Of a stretch of 62,000 nt of DNA, positions 12,969 to 26,900 are shown in pieces (the stretch's first letter is position 1; the number at the start of each line of letters is the position of its first letter). Source of the DNA: Branchiostoma floridae (taxonomy: Eukaryota > Chordata > Leptocardii > Amphioxiformes > Branchiostomatidae). The notes beneath the pieces are model-generated. The model saw only the letters and a program-made list of their open reading frames with translations. It searched no databases and was not told the DNA's origin. The stretch spans positions 4,948,183-5,010,182 of the forward strand of contig NC_049995.1 of NCBI RefSeq assembly GCF_000003815.2, given 5' to 3'. The translations under genes and the position numbers were made by a program.

Positions 12969-14113
12969 TTACACTTCTGTGTTGAATCTTAATAAACAAA
13001 TAAACTTGTAAGTTGGATATGGTTCAGTCGATCAGTGGTTAATCCTGGTTGCAGCCAGTGTCTTGTGAATCTAGTTGTTATGTTCAAATTCCATGTCCTT
13101 CGGTACGCTCTCAATTCTGGCTACATCTTGCAGCTGCTTCTTCCATCAGCGCGAGCGAAACTAGACCATACTTGCTCACTACGTATACCTCTCCTAGTCC
13201 TTTCCATCCGTGATATTCTCTGAGCAGCAACCTGTAGCCAATGAATGAATGAATGGATGAAGAATGACACTGTATCCCACACATAAAATAAATAGAAAGC
13301 CTAAGGTAAGTGTGAAGCAGACACAGACACGTTGCATATTGTATAGTATGACATAAATACATACATAATATACATACAACAATGGACTACTTATATGCCA
13401 GAAGGGCTAAAATTCACAGATTGACAGCTGAGGAAAGCAGTCACAAAAGCATATCCGACAAACGGAATTAAGATATGGAGCAGGCAGGAGACATGTTCCT
13501 TAGAAACATTTGATCAAAACAGTCAAAAGAAACTGTCATTTCTCTTAATCTGGTCAGAAAGTAGAATAGGGATTTGCTACATAGATGCAGGAGTAAGTGA
13601 TTTCATTTTTTCTCTGATGTACAGACGGTAAATATTTGTTCAGCTACCCTATTTTCTTGACAATCTCTTGACTAAACTGACATGTCTTAGACAACTAAGT
13701 GTTACCCGTTAACTGCAGGTTCAGAAAGATTGGAATCTGTCTTTACGGATATTAATTTATTATTAATACAGGGATCAACAAAGGTAATGACTTGATTTTG
13801 TTTGAAGCAACGCACATTTCACGCTGTAACAATGTAAAAAAGACAATTCAAAACCTTGCATTGCTAGGCAGAGCCATATGCATGAAAAATATATTGTGCC
13901 TTTGCACACTGTCAAACTATATTACTACTATATAATACTAGCAAAGGAACGGCACGATCGCAGGAAACATTGAAATAAAGAAACAATGGATATGAATAGT
14001 TAAGAGGCTATGACAGTACATGGAATAGAGAATGGTCAAAGTCGCCTTCTATCTAGTCTATGCATAATGTTATTAACTGTGGTCTTGGTAAAGATCTTAC
14101 CTCATTCCTCCCA

Positions 14114-14304
14114 TTAGACAGCTTTCCAGACGACTTTCGCCGACTCTAAGGGATCAGAAGATGTCTCATAACGGACCTGAATAAGATTGTGGTGAGAACA
14201 TGGATACAGTAAGTCCATAAAATCCGTGGCGCTTCTAACAATGTGTTTTCATAACAAGTCACCATTTCTGTTAACTCCTAAGGTCCCATTACATCCGACA
14301 AAAT
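14114..14304 (-). other. Two weak minus-strand exon-like pieces
   Basis: Read on the minus strand, 14304-14263 follows CTTTCTTTTCAG and translates DFVGCNGTLGVNRN before a GTGACT donor. Then 14176-14114 follows CTTATTCAG and translates VRYETSSDPLESAKVVWKAV before a stop. The spacing (F.G..G.L..NRNG) faintly recalls the end of type-I periplasmic-binding ligand domains of receptor guanylate cyclases or GABA-B receptors. The phases of the two pieces do not join simply, so this may be a gene relic or chance. Confidence 0.2.
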
Positions 14305-14870
14305 CTGAAAAGAAAGAAGCGGTCTGAAACAGCCCTCCAATTGCTTATCAAGGGTGTACTTTTGGAATACCAAAATCGGATATGCTTGAGTTGAAGTTAC
14401 AAGCCACAATATATTGAAAAACAAAAAAAATACTGTCGGCGTATCGTCTTCTCACGCCCTCTTTGAAATGCCCCTCTGCGGAGGTCACAGAACTGCAGCC
14501 GGCTCACGCTAGAAAGGCAGTTGCGTAATGGGGCGCATTTATACACAAAATAGACTTTCACAATCCAAACCATGCAGTCTCAGAGTCGACACCTTCCGTG
14601 ACCACGTAGCACAGGTTATATCTGGCTGCCCCTCAAATAAGGCTTTTTACCTCTCCTTCAACAAGTTTATCCGTACTATTTTATGTACCCGCGTCATACA
14701 CCCCGGGGTTCGCCCACTAATACTGTGTTCTGCTACCTTGTACTGCTATACGCCCTTTCGTAGGTCCAAATGCGCCTACGCCGGTCAAAGTTTAAGGTCA
14801 TCAGATATCAGATACTAGCACTATCATGATTATCATCATCATGCTTCTGTATTGCAGATCCTTGCAGGCC

Positions 14871-15011
14871 ATTCCCAACATTTATGGTATCACCAAAATT
14901 GAGACTGCTTTCGCCGTGGATCACGCCGGCGGGCGGACCATTACGACCCCTCCAAACAATTGGACCATGCTGCACGATGTTACCGTGGGTATTGACGTTA
15001 GCCTAAAGATG
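14871..15011 (+). CDS. FN3-like gene, exon 1 (first recognisable)
   Basis: 47 codons, phase 0 to 0, after acceptor CCTTGCAG. Translates AIPNIYGITKIETAFAVDH onward to GIDVSLKM. The donor GTATCT and the last codons lie within the terminal inverted repeat of a MITE. An alternative acceptor is TATTGCAG at 14856. An ATG at 14826 in the same frame would give a short hydrophobic leader (MIIIIMLLYC), so the true start is uncertain. Confidence 0.6.
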
Positions 15012-18000
15012 GTATCTCACTGCACTTGGGGCACCGGTACGGCACTGCGGGGTTCAGCGAATTTCAAAGATAAAGAACGAACTGCGTTTTGTTTTTGTTG
15101 TCTTTTAATTCATGCTTTTTACATATTACGCAATACCTAATTTAAAAAAAAAATCGGTGAAAAATAACACAACAGTGCCACAGTGAACAAACCCCGCAGT
15201 GCCACACCAGTGCCCTGAGTGCAGTGAGATTCCACCTTTAGTTACCTCTTTATATGGTGTTTACAGCCACGTAGCTATGCCGTAATTTAGACTCAGTCAA
15301 GTTTACAGGCACGTGCAATTACGAAACAAATTTCCCTTAGATTCTACCCCAGCAGACATGTTTTTGCCTAGTGTGTATTTATATAGATCACATGATCATG
15401 GTCACACATATAAGAATCACTAAGCGTTGTGAACGACAGGTGGAGAACTGGACCTTCCTACTGCACAAATCTTTATATAGCAGGGGCATCACTTCACGAG
15501 CGACCACATATAATCACAGCAAGCAACACTTACTTTGTTTTGTAATAAAACTCATGTCAAATAACTAGAAAGGACATTTGCATTTAGATAGTGTCTACCC
15601 TAACCTTGCCTACCAAACTACTGTCCTGTTATTTTTTCCTCAAACACTTCGATAAACATGGTGACCAGACCCTGAGATCAACTTTTTGTCCTGCCATTTG
15701 GTATACAATGTAATTGAAAATTACAGGGTCTCTACTGTTTTACCAGTAACCGTGGTTACAGTCGTCTGATCTAGGTCATTGACTCTTTTAAACGGAAGAC
15801 GAGGAAGACACGCAACAAAATCAAGAACTAATACTACTCACCGCTTGGCTTCTTGTGTTCTTCTGCTGGAGTATTCTTATCCATGATCACCATGGCGCAG
15901 CGATGTCTTGATAACCGTGGCACTCTATCGATAGATACTTTCTCGCACACCGAGGACTTTCCCGCCAAATATGTGTAGCACTGCACAACAAAGAAAGGTG
16001 GGTGAGGCCGGGCGACAGCGAGTACACTATGACTCGAGTCTTGCAAATGTAGATTGCTGTGCTTGTATGACATTAACGGAAGGATGTTAAACTACTGGGT
16101 ACTGACCGACCGGGGTCTCCTGTACAGACTGCCACTGGTTGTGAAAGATTCTGTTGCTATAAAAGTCTCTCTGTCTGGTATATCTCTGTCAACACTGGGT
16201 GTCCGCGGCTTCTCACGACGTATAACTTTGTGAAAACTTCTGGTTGTCTTACTTCGTCAAAATTGTCTCAATTGGTGCCTTGTAGGTATCCAAGGATAGT
16301 TGCTAATCTTCTGCTGAGTCGATATCAAGTCGATGGGCCGTTAAAGTGCCACAAATTCTGAATTTTGAGGAACGGAGTCACACAGCGATCAAAAAGTCGC
16401 CGCCATCTTGGAACGTACCACTTCTTAAATTGGCCTTCTTCGTGAGTGTCTGTCCACTGACTATCCTCCTTTTTGCAAAACATGATCGTGATTTTGACAG
16501 GAATAGTTGGCTAGAATGTGTAAGAACATCATTAGCTAGGGAATATAATTTTTGTCCAACTTCCTTCAAAGCTAAGCCCTGACATTTGCATTTCTCTCAG
16601 GTCGAGAGGGCTGATCTAGATATTCCCAGACGAGACGGCGACTCCATTCGACTCTGGGTACAAGCCTATGACGTCATCGGAAACTTTGTGCAAGAAGAGG
16701 TCATAGTTCACGTGGATTCCAGCCCACCTGTGGTGGAGAACTTCTGGCTCAACAGACACGGTGTACCATCGCTGGCGGTTCACCACTCTTCCGATCTGTT
16801 CACAATGAGGTGAGATGATCATAAACAATATAGCCTGGGTACCACCCCATTACAACTTGGGCTTCCTTATACACTCTGAATGTTAATATTGAACAATGAA
16901 AGCTAGAGAACAATGCATGTTTCTCTGCAATTTCCAAGCTTTAGGGGGAATTGAGAAATAGAACTGCGACGATTTTAGCTATTTTGTAAAATATGGTATC
17001 TAGATCCCAGATGTTTCGACAGTCAATCACCTTTTCTTGATAAGCCACAATGCTGTAAAACTTTAGCGTTGAGAAAATCATTATGAAAATACTTGTGAAT
17101 ATAGATTCTATAAGCTTGCTTAAGCACAAGCATACATGTATTTCGGAGCCATAGTTGTATTCACTCTATGCTTTAATGACACGGCTTTACAATAAGCCTT
17201 CTGGGGCCTTCAACTTTGACGTATTACCCAGAATTACTGACACCCGCGCGTGCGTGGTAACTAGTGTGAGACGGCTTATACATGCAAACATGTGCTGACT
17301 GTGATGTCAAATGACTCTAACTGTTCACAATCAACAGGTTTGAATTTGAGGCATTTGATGACCACAGCGGTCTGCACAGCATTCGTTGGAAGCTACAAGA
17401 CTTCCTAAATGGTTCCACAGTGCACGGGGAGGGGCAAGTAGCTGTCAGAAGACCCTCTGTACGTTTTCCCTAACTAGAATGAACCCATTATTGCAAAAAC
17501 GCTTACTTGCAAACCTTAATACTTTTTCTTTATCACCATCAATTACGTTAATCTGCAAAGTACATCTGGCGAGTCTTAGACTTGTTATACAGTTATACAG
17601 AAATCAGTCGTATACAAATCAAATAATTAAATGTTCCTCGGTTACTCTGTTGTAGGAATCCAAATGTAATCGAATCAAATCTATCACCAGGTAAACAATG
17701 AACAAATGCATAGACTTGAGTGATACGAGTCTCATAGTTGCGACATATACAGATTGGAAGAGATTTTTACACTTATTGTGTATATGAGGGCCTTATTTTT
17801 TTAGTCAATTAGAAACTTATATAATTCCTCGCTGGATACTGTTCCAAATTTTACATACAAATTTCATAATTACTGTTTTCCTTGTTTTGACAGGCCCTAT
17901 ATCCTGAGTGCGATCCGCCACACTGCACCTGCATTCCCAAGGACAACGAGTGCTACTTCCGTAACTACGAGATTGTGCCCGATCTCAACAAGATGGACAT

Positions 18001-20919
18001 TCCAGTCGGGTCACATGATCATGATTACGTCTTTGTTGTCACGGCAACCAACAATGCCATGCTAATGACGACAGTAACATTTCAGGTTAGTAGTAAGGTT
18101 TTATAAATTCAGAATTTACTTATTTTGAATATTACAGTTGTATCCAAGGACCGAAAACGTGTTATTTACAAATTTACACTTTTAACCACCAACATGGCGG
18201 ATGCCACATCTCGACGACCTTCAAGGTATCTCGCTGCACTTGGGTCACGGGTGCGGCACTGCGGAGTTTGTGGATTAGTCAACGAATTTCAGAGATAAAG
18301 AACAATTTTCTTACGCTTTGTGTACTTCATGGTCTTCTAAGTCATACTTTTACGTATTACGAAATACATGTACTTGAAAAAAACTGCGAAAATAACACAA
18401 CAGTGCCGAAGTGAACGAACCTCGCAGTGCCGCACCGGTGCCCCAAGTGCAGTTAGATACCACCTTAACACATCTACCATGTCAGGTGACTGTGGATGAG
18501 AGTCCACCAACGACTGGACACGTTCAAGACGCGCTACCAGGACAGAGGGACCTGGACTTCCAACAGGACCTACAGCTGCACGCCTGGTGGGACGGCTTCT
18601 TCGATCGGGAGAGCGGCGTACAGTTCTACCAGTACGCCTTCGCTAACAGGTGTCTGGGGCAGGACGAGTTCGGCATCCCTCGGCCACAGCATGTAATGAT
18701 GATGATTTATACCGTTATATATGTTTTCTGGTTGAAGTTCTGTGAACAATTGTATGTTATAACGTTTCAAGTAGCTCGTTTTATAACTTTACACAAGAAA
18801 CATTGTATCTATTATATTTCTGATTCTAGTTTTTTTTATCACTGTATATGTAAGCACAGGTGTGACAGCGATCTCGGGGGGCGAGATCACTAGCGTTTTC
18901 GCCCCCCTTTAGCGTTTTCGCCCCCCCCCCCCCCCCAAGAGCAGCTGGTTACTACATATTACAGGTGCGCTACCTAGCGCGCTACCTGGTACTATACTGC
19001 ACCTGGGGAGTAACGTATATGGTGTGTTACCTGGTACCTATATGGCACCTTATTACCGTACCGTAAGATGTCATACCTCGAAAGTCGATACTATATTGTT
19101 CGATGCAAACATGACATTGAAATGAAAAAGACAATTTTTGCAGCTGAGGTGGCATAAAAACAGTGCTACTGCGAACGTATAAATCAACACCGTCTATGGT
19201 ACGGAATACGTCAGCTATAGGTTTACAATTTGTCACAGTGTTTTCTTTCCTGTGCTGGAAACATTTCCAAAGCACTAACAAAAACACACGTGAATAATAG
19301 TTTCTCATTATAAACACTATCTACGCGCAAGTTGATATAGCTGTTGCTAAATGCTACACAAACACTGGTAAAGTACCAGTCTTAACAAACACGGGTAAAT
19401 GCATCAGTTCCTAAATACTAGAAAAAACAGTCATGTTGGAGGTGAAGATATCCCTTGGCCAGGTGCATATACCAAAATGTGCGTTATTCTAATTAGTACC
19501 TAATATTTGCATAATTAATAAAGACATTACATAGTTCTTTTGTGGTCACTTCATGGTAGAGACTTCATATTGGAGATATATAGGTTGCTTGAGGATAGGT
19601 GAATACAATGAAATACATCTTATGTCAAGACTCAGGTATATGCAATAATGGGAATACAAGGGACCCAACCCTCCTTGTCTGAAACAAGTTCAACTATCTT
19701 ATCACCATGTAATTACGTTAATATTGATACTATGAATGGAGTTATGTATCAAACTCGTGTACTTATATCATTCTGAAACTGCATTTTGTGATTTATACCA
19801 ATCAACTTCTAAAATGTCATGTAAACCCGTTTTTTTGGGGGGGGGGCGAAATCGCTAAAGGGGGTGAGGTAGGGGGGGGCGAGATCACTAGCCGGGGAGG
19901 GCGAGATCGCTAGTGATTTCGCCCCCGGAGGGGGGGGGGCGAGATCGCTGTCACACCTGATGTAAAATAACACAAGAATCTATATCGTTATTTCTGCAAT
20001 GATGTTTATTATTTGGTTGGGTCATGACATAACAGAGAAACTCACAGGTGCAAGACCAGTATGAAACAGTGTTAGATACATGTATCGTCATTATCATGAG
20101 ATTTACGTTGGTTGCTTGCTACTTCTTTGCAAGATTCTTATCATAAATTTGGTTTGTCATTTGAGGTGCACAATACGACTGATAAGTTTGGTACGTGGAC
20201 TGCACCTGTAGCTGGTACGTACTTCTGTACCGTCGTGGCTTACAATCCAGCCCTCACACCATCTTCGCCTGTCTGCTCTGACGGTATCACTGTGGATATC
20301 TCTCCGCCTTCCGTTCGTCACATCAAGATCTCGGGATTTCGCGCGAGACCTGGGATGGTGATCGACTCTGAAGAAAAGGTTTGGATCGTGGATGAAAACG
20401 GTGAACGAGAGATTGTGATTGACCCACCAGAAAGTTGTAGGTATGTGCTAAAATAAATCACAAAGTGTCTAGTCATGCTTCCGAATTCAAGCTGTTAGCT
20501 TTATCACAATGTGCGATCCTTGGTTACCTTACGGAACCACATCAAAGGATTAAGATGCGACCGACATTTATCATTTAAAGTAAAGCATGTGTACCACATG
20601 TTAATATAGTTTTTATTTCTCTTTTTGTGAGGATCTTCGTATCCTAAACATTTTTATTTACTATGATATTTTACTTCAGGAATGCCAGCAGAAGAGTTGA
20701 CGATATAGAACTGTTGCCAATTGCCGAACCTCCGTACGGACGTAACACTACGTCACTTAACTGCACACAGCTTGGACCACTCCCTGAAGTGGGCTACTTA
20801 CCAGTAGAGAATCACGTACGTAAGGATGTTTGAGTGTATCAGAACGTTAACTTGTAAACAAGAGAACAAGAGAAACAGGAATGCTGAATGTAGTTTTTGT
20901 ACGGATACAGCACAGTGTG

Positions 20920-20981
<62 letters not shown>

Positions 20982-23900
20982 TATGTGTTAATTTGTGTGT
21001 GTGTGTGTGTATGTGTGTGTGTGTGTGTATGTGTGTGTGTGTGTGTGTGTTTGTGTGTGTGTGTACGCTTAGGAATACTATATCTCAATATGGATATGGA
21101 TTCGTTACTAATGATATTGGCAGACATTACCCCAAAATGATTTTGGGCTCCTTAGCGGCTTCCTTTGGAATAGCTTTAATATCTCTCTTTTCGACCTTGA
21201 TATTCTTGGTGTAACTCTTGTTCCTTGTAATTTCATTATGCTACAGTTACACATCCAATGGGACGGCTGGGATGACGAAAGTGGCATAGCTGACTATGAG
21301 GTTGGCCTTGCCAGTACCAGGTCAGCTTCGGTCTCTCCTGATATGCACACTTTCGTATCTACCAAGTCCCACACGGAGCTTATCCTGCATCACCCAAACC
21401 TGGCGCAAGGGGCGCTGTTTTACATCGTCATCCGGGCAACAAATAGGGCTCTTCTTTCTGCTTTGAAGGTACGGAGAATATTCAAGACCTATGTACAAAC
21501 ACAATTACCAAGCATGATACATGTATAGCACTTTTTTAATGCATGGATAACTTAGATATAAATGATGACAACTTTTCAAAAATAGCTCATAAATCACCGA
21601 GCTCAAGGTATAAACGATGAGACCCGAACCTCCAGGACCTCCAATGTGTATCATTTCTTCTCATTAGATGACATGCTTATCAAGTTATCATGATAAGGAG
21701 TCAAGTGTTAATTTTGCCCTTTGTGCCTCTATATGGCAGGTATTTGGTCCCATAACTGTTGACGTCACACCGCCAGTGATTGAAACATCTGTCAACGTGA
21801 CTCACGCTACATCAAACAATGAAGACTTCCTAGTAGCAACGTGGTCCGAAGGCTCAATCTACGACCCTGAAGACACAGCGAAACTAGAACTGGAAGCAGC
21901 GGTTGGTGAGTTTCACATTTTGTGGTTCCGTCGTGATACCATGCAGCAAAAATTAAGTAAGCTGTATTCACGAAATAAGGTAGATTGATTCCAGAACCCT
22001 TCTGTATGATTGGTTTCAGTACCCTCCTGGCATAGATAAAAAAAACAGCCAATCAGAGATACAGTAAACTGTACTGACGAAATATGATAGCAGGATTCTA
22101 CAGTCCGCATGTGCTCACTCGGGGCAATTGGGGCTTAGGTCTCATTTCCGAAACGGGGCCCGGCCGGGATGTTTACGGAATTCCCGGAAACAAAACAAAA
22201 ATAAAAGTGTTAACCCAGGAATATACACAAAGTATGCTCCTGAATAATTTTGGTAACGTTCAGTCAGAGTGGGTTGTTTTTTGCCTTCTTATATTTTTCG
22301 CTTCCGAAAGCTACCCGGCCGGGTCCCGGGTTGGGAATTGGGACCTAGGCCAAAGCGCCGAATGGCAGCTCTACCGACCCTTGCAAATCCCCCTCCAATT
22401 ATAGGTTTCTCGCTAGTCAGTCGACTCCTGGCAACCAGGAGAGACTTTCTTCGAATCCGGCGCTACACGTAGATGAAATACTGATATACATGAATGCCAT
22501 TTTTAATGGTATAATTTGACGAATATAGAGTCCATTCCAAGACACCATGCGGATGTTTGTGGCCATTGTTTAGAATTGATTTTAAAGTTTTGTAATTATA
22601 TGTCTAGGACATTTGATACTTCAGAAATATTTGTAACACTGTTTCAACTTTATAAATATTTCCCTGGTCCTGTAAAACTTTGGAAATATTCATCGTGTGG
22701 AATTGGATACTTCTAATGGTTTCTAAATAATGATAACAGCATTCTACCATTATTTACCATTTTCTACCATTTTTTGTAAATGGTTCAGTGGGCTGGGAAG
22801 ATAGCAATTCACACATCCTTGCAAAGTATGGTTGGGTGCCATGCAACAATGGCCCACCACAAAGGATCCACCAGTGCCCAGCAGTGAAATCTAAAAATAT
22901 ACAGATACAACAATGGGGCTTACTTTTATGGGGGCAATAAACTAATTTAACCATTTGGCGAGGTTTACCATTTTTTTTTGTAAATATTTGTAAACATCAA
23001 ATAATCACACGGAGGTTTCACAATTATTCTAGATAAAGATATTTTTGTACAGTTACTTTCAAAATGTTTCTAAAATATTCAAAGGAATTCAAATAAATGA
23101 GTACTTTCTCAGTCAATTTTTTAAAAATAATTTAATTATTGTGGGTCGGATATTCTTTTATTCAAAATAATTCAGACTAATTATAAATATCGCCTAAATA
23201 CCCTCATGGTGTCTTGGAATGGACTCTATATGTAACAATGAGATAATTGCATTTTAGGTCATCTTTCGGGGTCTGCCGAACTGTTTACATTTTCACCTGT
23301 CGAGTCAAGCACTCTTTGCCCCACTACGACTCCGCCATCTTGCGTGAGCCTTCCCGTCAGCAATTTCGAGTGGCATCTCCATGGTAACCATGTCTATTAC
23401 GTCACGGTGAGGGTAACCAACTCTGCCGGTCTGACGTCATCTGTGACGTCGATGCCTTATCACCATAATGTTGAGCTGCCGTCCGTGGGAGTAGTATTTG
23501 AGTTGGCAGAGTCAAGTGCGACAGATGCACTGCAGGTAACTAAAATTCACAATCATTTCTATAATAAACAAATAAATATGTGTCCAAACTGACTCCAAAG
23601 TGAATTGGTATTAGGTATTATGACTTGTAAGCTACAGGTCCTAAAAATTTCCAATTTCCTCAAATTCACGGACCAACAGGAACCTTTCTCTTAAAATCAC
23701 GGAACCCGCAAAATCTGGGGATTTTCGTCTTCATCAAGAAATTAATCAATAAAATCAAGCTGTCCAGATATTGCCAACACCAATACAAGCATTTGAATGA
23801 TATCTTGTTACATTAAAAACTTGTGACACTTGCAAATACGTAGGGATGGAACATCTAGTTTTTGTAGCTTTTGGTTGGCCTTTTATTCAGTAGTTGACTA

Positions 23901-26900
23901 TAGTAAACATCTGTATCGTACTTGGCTGTCTACCTTTCATCATTGTAAATGCATGATCGATCGTTTTCAGAACCCTCCTGACATAGATCACCAAACCAGC
24001 CAATCAGAGATCAGATGTCGATGGTTCGGCTTCGCGCATGCCTACCAGGACATCAGCTATTTGGCCGGTGTTGGCAGTGCTCCTGGTTTGGATGACGTGG
24101 TGCCTCTGGAGTTCATTGGATCATCTACGTCACACGTCTTCACTGGACTTAATCTTGCACATTTCCAGGTGAGGCTTCAAGCTTAACTGGAAATCTTTAC
24201 TTTCTTATGAGTCTAATGAAACAATATGTTTGCGCTGATGATCCCATCTGCCAATTAAGGACACTGTCCAGCCGCACTTCAATACAATCCCCGTGGCATG
24301 TTGTCCATCAGTTGAGCAAGTGCAGGTTTGCCCCAGTGGGGAAGATACCCACAGCACGCATACAGCACCTTCAAGATATGATGATGAGTTGGTCAATTTT
24401 TTTTAGAATGATTACCTGGAAACTGGCTCGCACCAAATAAAGTGAGCTCTTGAATAACAATCATGATAAAGGCTCAGCAATTTGGTACTTAAGACTATGT
24501 ACCACTGTGACATGAAATGGTGAATATAAAAACAACGGCAACGTAAAAAAACTACAGGTATAGTTGCTCATTACTTTTGGCAAGTGACCTTACAGAACGG
24601 AAACTTGAGAATAGAGTCTAGTAGTACGTATGATGTACCAGTAAACCTACACATTTCGTGTCCATCTGTTTTCTGTAGTGGTTTCACGTCACCGTTGTAG
24701 CGAGAACAGAGTCCGGGGAAGTGAACTCCACGTCAGACGGGGTGGCGGTGCTACCGTTGGATGGAGAGTTAGTTGGAGCCAGAGTATATGATGGATCCTG
24801 CTATTCTCCCAGTAAGCTCTGACATGAACTCTGTACATTTTCACTGACCACGATTACATGTATATAATGGAATAGAAAGCATAATCACGTTATAGACGTG
24901 GCATGCCAGCTTTGCATTGACGGGCGCGACCTCCGTATTCCATTTTGAAATGTACATGTATTTTCTAAACATGCAAATGGCGAAACAACAGATTGAAATT
25001 ACATTTCCATTTAACCACGAGATAGATATTTGGAAATCGAAATGTACTGATGCCATATTAGATAAACATGCTACCAACTACGTGTTTTTAAACAATCGAA
25101 CTTTTAACTCGCCTAATTTACTTCTGGTGTTTTTTGCCTTCCTCAGAGAAACTTACCCTCGGTAATTCCCATGACTTCAAAATTGAGACAGAAAGTTTTA
25201 TTGCATAGGTAATGATGTAATAATCGCTGCAATGCGAATGGCCCATTTTATTTTTTTCAAATTCACAGAAAAACCTTTTTTCAGATCTGTTCAACGAGTC
25301 ACAATTCACACATGCGTCGGTGCCATTTCCTGGGTCATGTGCAGACGACATCAACTTCCAAGTGTCAACGACAACCTTGCATACGTTTTGGAGCGTTCCG
25401 GGGTCAACCGGAGAGTTCGTGACGTCCGTCCGATGGTCTTTGGAGAGAGAGCAGTCGCTTGGAGGGTAAAATCGTCTTGTGTTATCATTTGTAAATTGTA
25501 AACCTTACTGGATATGAATAGACATACCCTTTTTACACACACAGTGGTTTATTTCCAGCGACGTTTCAATGACCGTCTGTCATCTTCTTCGGAGCAATTC
25601 TGACCGGTTCACATTGTACTGCAGCTGTAGGTGTCGCTTTTTACAGATGCGGTCACAAAAGCAAATTATTCATATATATATACAGGGATTGTTTGCGATA
25701 TTTACAATTCAGTTCCAAGTATAAAGGAGTGTTATGTACAAATACATAGCAGTTGTTAATCAAACAAATGAATCAACGTTAACAGCCAGTGCAACAAGTT
25801 TGTCTATTACTTAAGAATGTGGTCCAGAACGTGACTGAGTCAATAACTTGACAAGTATAAAGGCTTCATTAACACATTCGAGGCATATGTTGTGACAAAG
25901 GCTGACAATCCCCAAAAATTATGTATCTTATTATAAACCTTTTATTTTACTTCATTTTTCTAGATCTAACATAACATGGGAGGTTGTACGAACGCTTCAA
26001 GGCGTCCCAAACAACGGCTTCCATGTAGCTACAGAGTTACAGCTGTCGCCAGGTGCACGGTACCGTGCGTCTCTACACTTCTGCCACCAGGCCGGCTGCT
26101 TCAAACCTGTTGCATCCGATGGATTCTGGGTAATACCGGAACCACCTGTGCCGAACGAAATACAAAGTATAGAGTATAACGAATTAAACTTGTCGCTCGC
26201 TTTTTCTTGGAGAGAATTTGTCACTAGAGAGCTGATTGGAAACGAGATACTGCAAACAATGGCTATGGATATCTACGAGTGGACACTCTCTGTGACAAGG
26301 AGGGAAAATTCGGCACTGGGCACCATCTTGTATCCATGGCAGCCAGTCATAGACTTGAGAAGATCAGGACAGGATGTAAGTGCTTCCCCACTCACGCCGA
26401 TAAGTTATGATTGCAACTAAATATCTGCTATAATTGTTACCTTTATGAGAGTACTGTACGCAGACAACTTTAATGTTCCTTTTTTAAAACTTCTGGACGG
26501 TCCCAAAATTATTATTTTTTCTTTTCAAGAGTTCGTCTACCTATTCCATTTTCAACTAGCACCATGCTAATTTAATCATAGGGTAAAAAGATACAAAAAG
26601 CTACTTATGTTGGGCCATGCTTGCACTTGATAATATAACGTTATATCATCAACATGCTAAGAGACGTCTGTGAAGTGATTCATTTACCCTTCACTAAAAA
26701 TGCCTGCATTTTTCCTATACCCATACAGGGAAAGTAGCAGGCTATAAATAATCATTTTCATGAAGCCTCCTTTTGAGTTCCAAACTTAGATCCTTTATCA
26801 TTAGTGTGACCTCAATTTAAAAATAAGTATCTATTCAGATCCAGATAACAGCTACTGTAAACCTCCCCAACCGTATGGACTTCACCACATGTATAAAACT

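Larger units (their letters stand above)
12263..14870. other. Region without a supported gene
   Basis: About 2.6 kb of AT-rich sequence holding two inverted repeats (listed separately), small AATG- and CATA-type runs near 13235 and 13360, and two weak exon-like pieces on the minus strand at 14114-14304. No first exon with a convincing signal peptide for the large gene downstream was found, though it may lie here. Confidence 0.5.

Noticed and set aside
16157-16164. TATAAAAG as a promoter
   Set aside because: It lies inside intron 1 of the FN3-like model with no start codon or first exon placed properly after it.
20798-21214. Cysteine-valine or histidine-threonine rich proteins
   Set aside because: These are translations of the (TG)n microsatellite.
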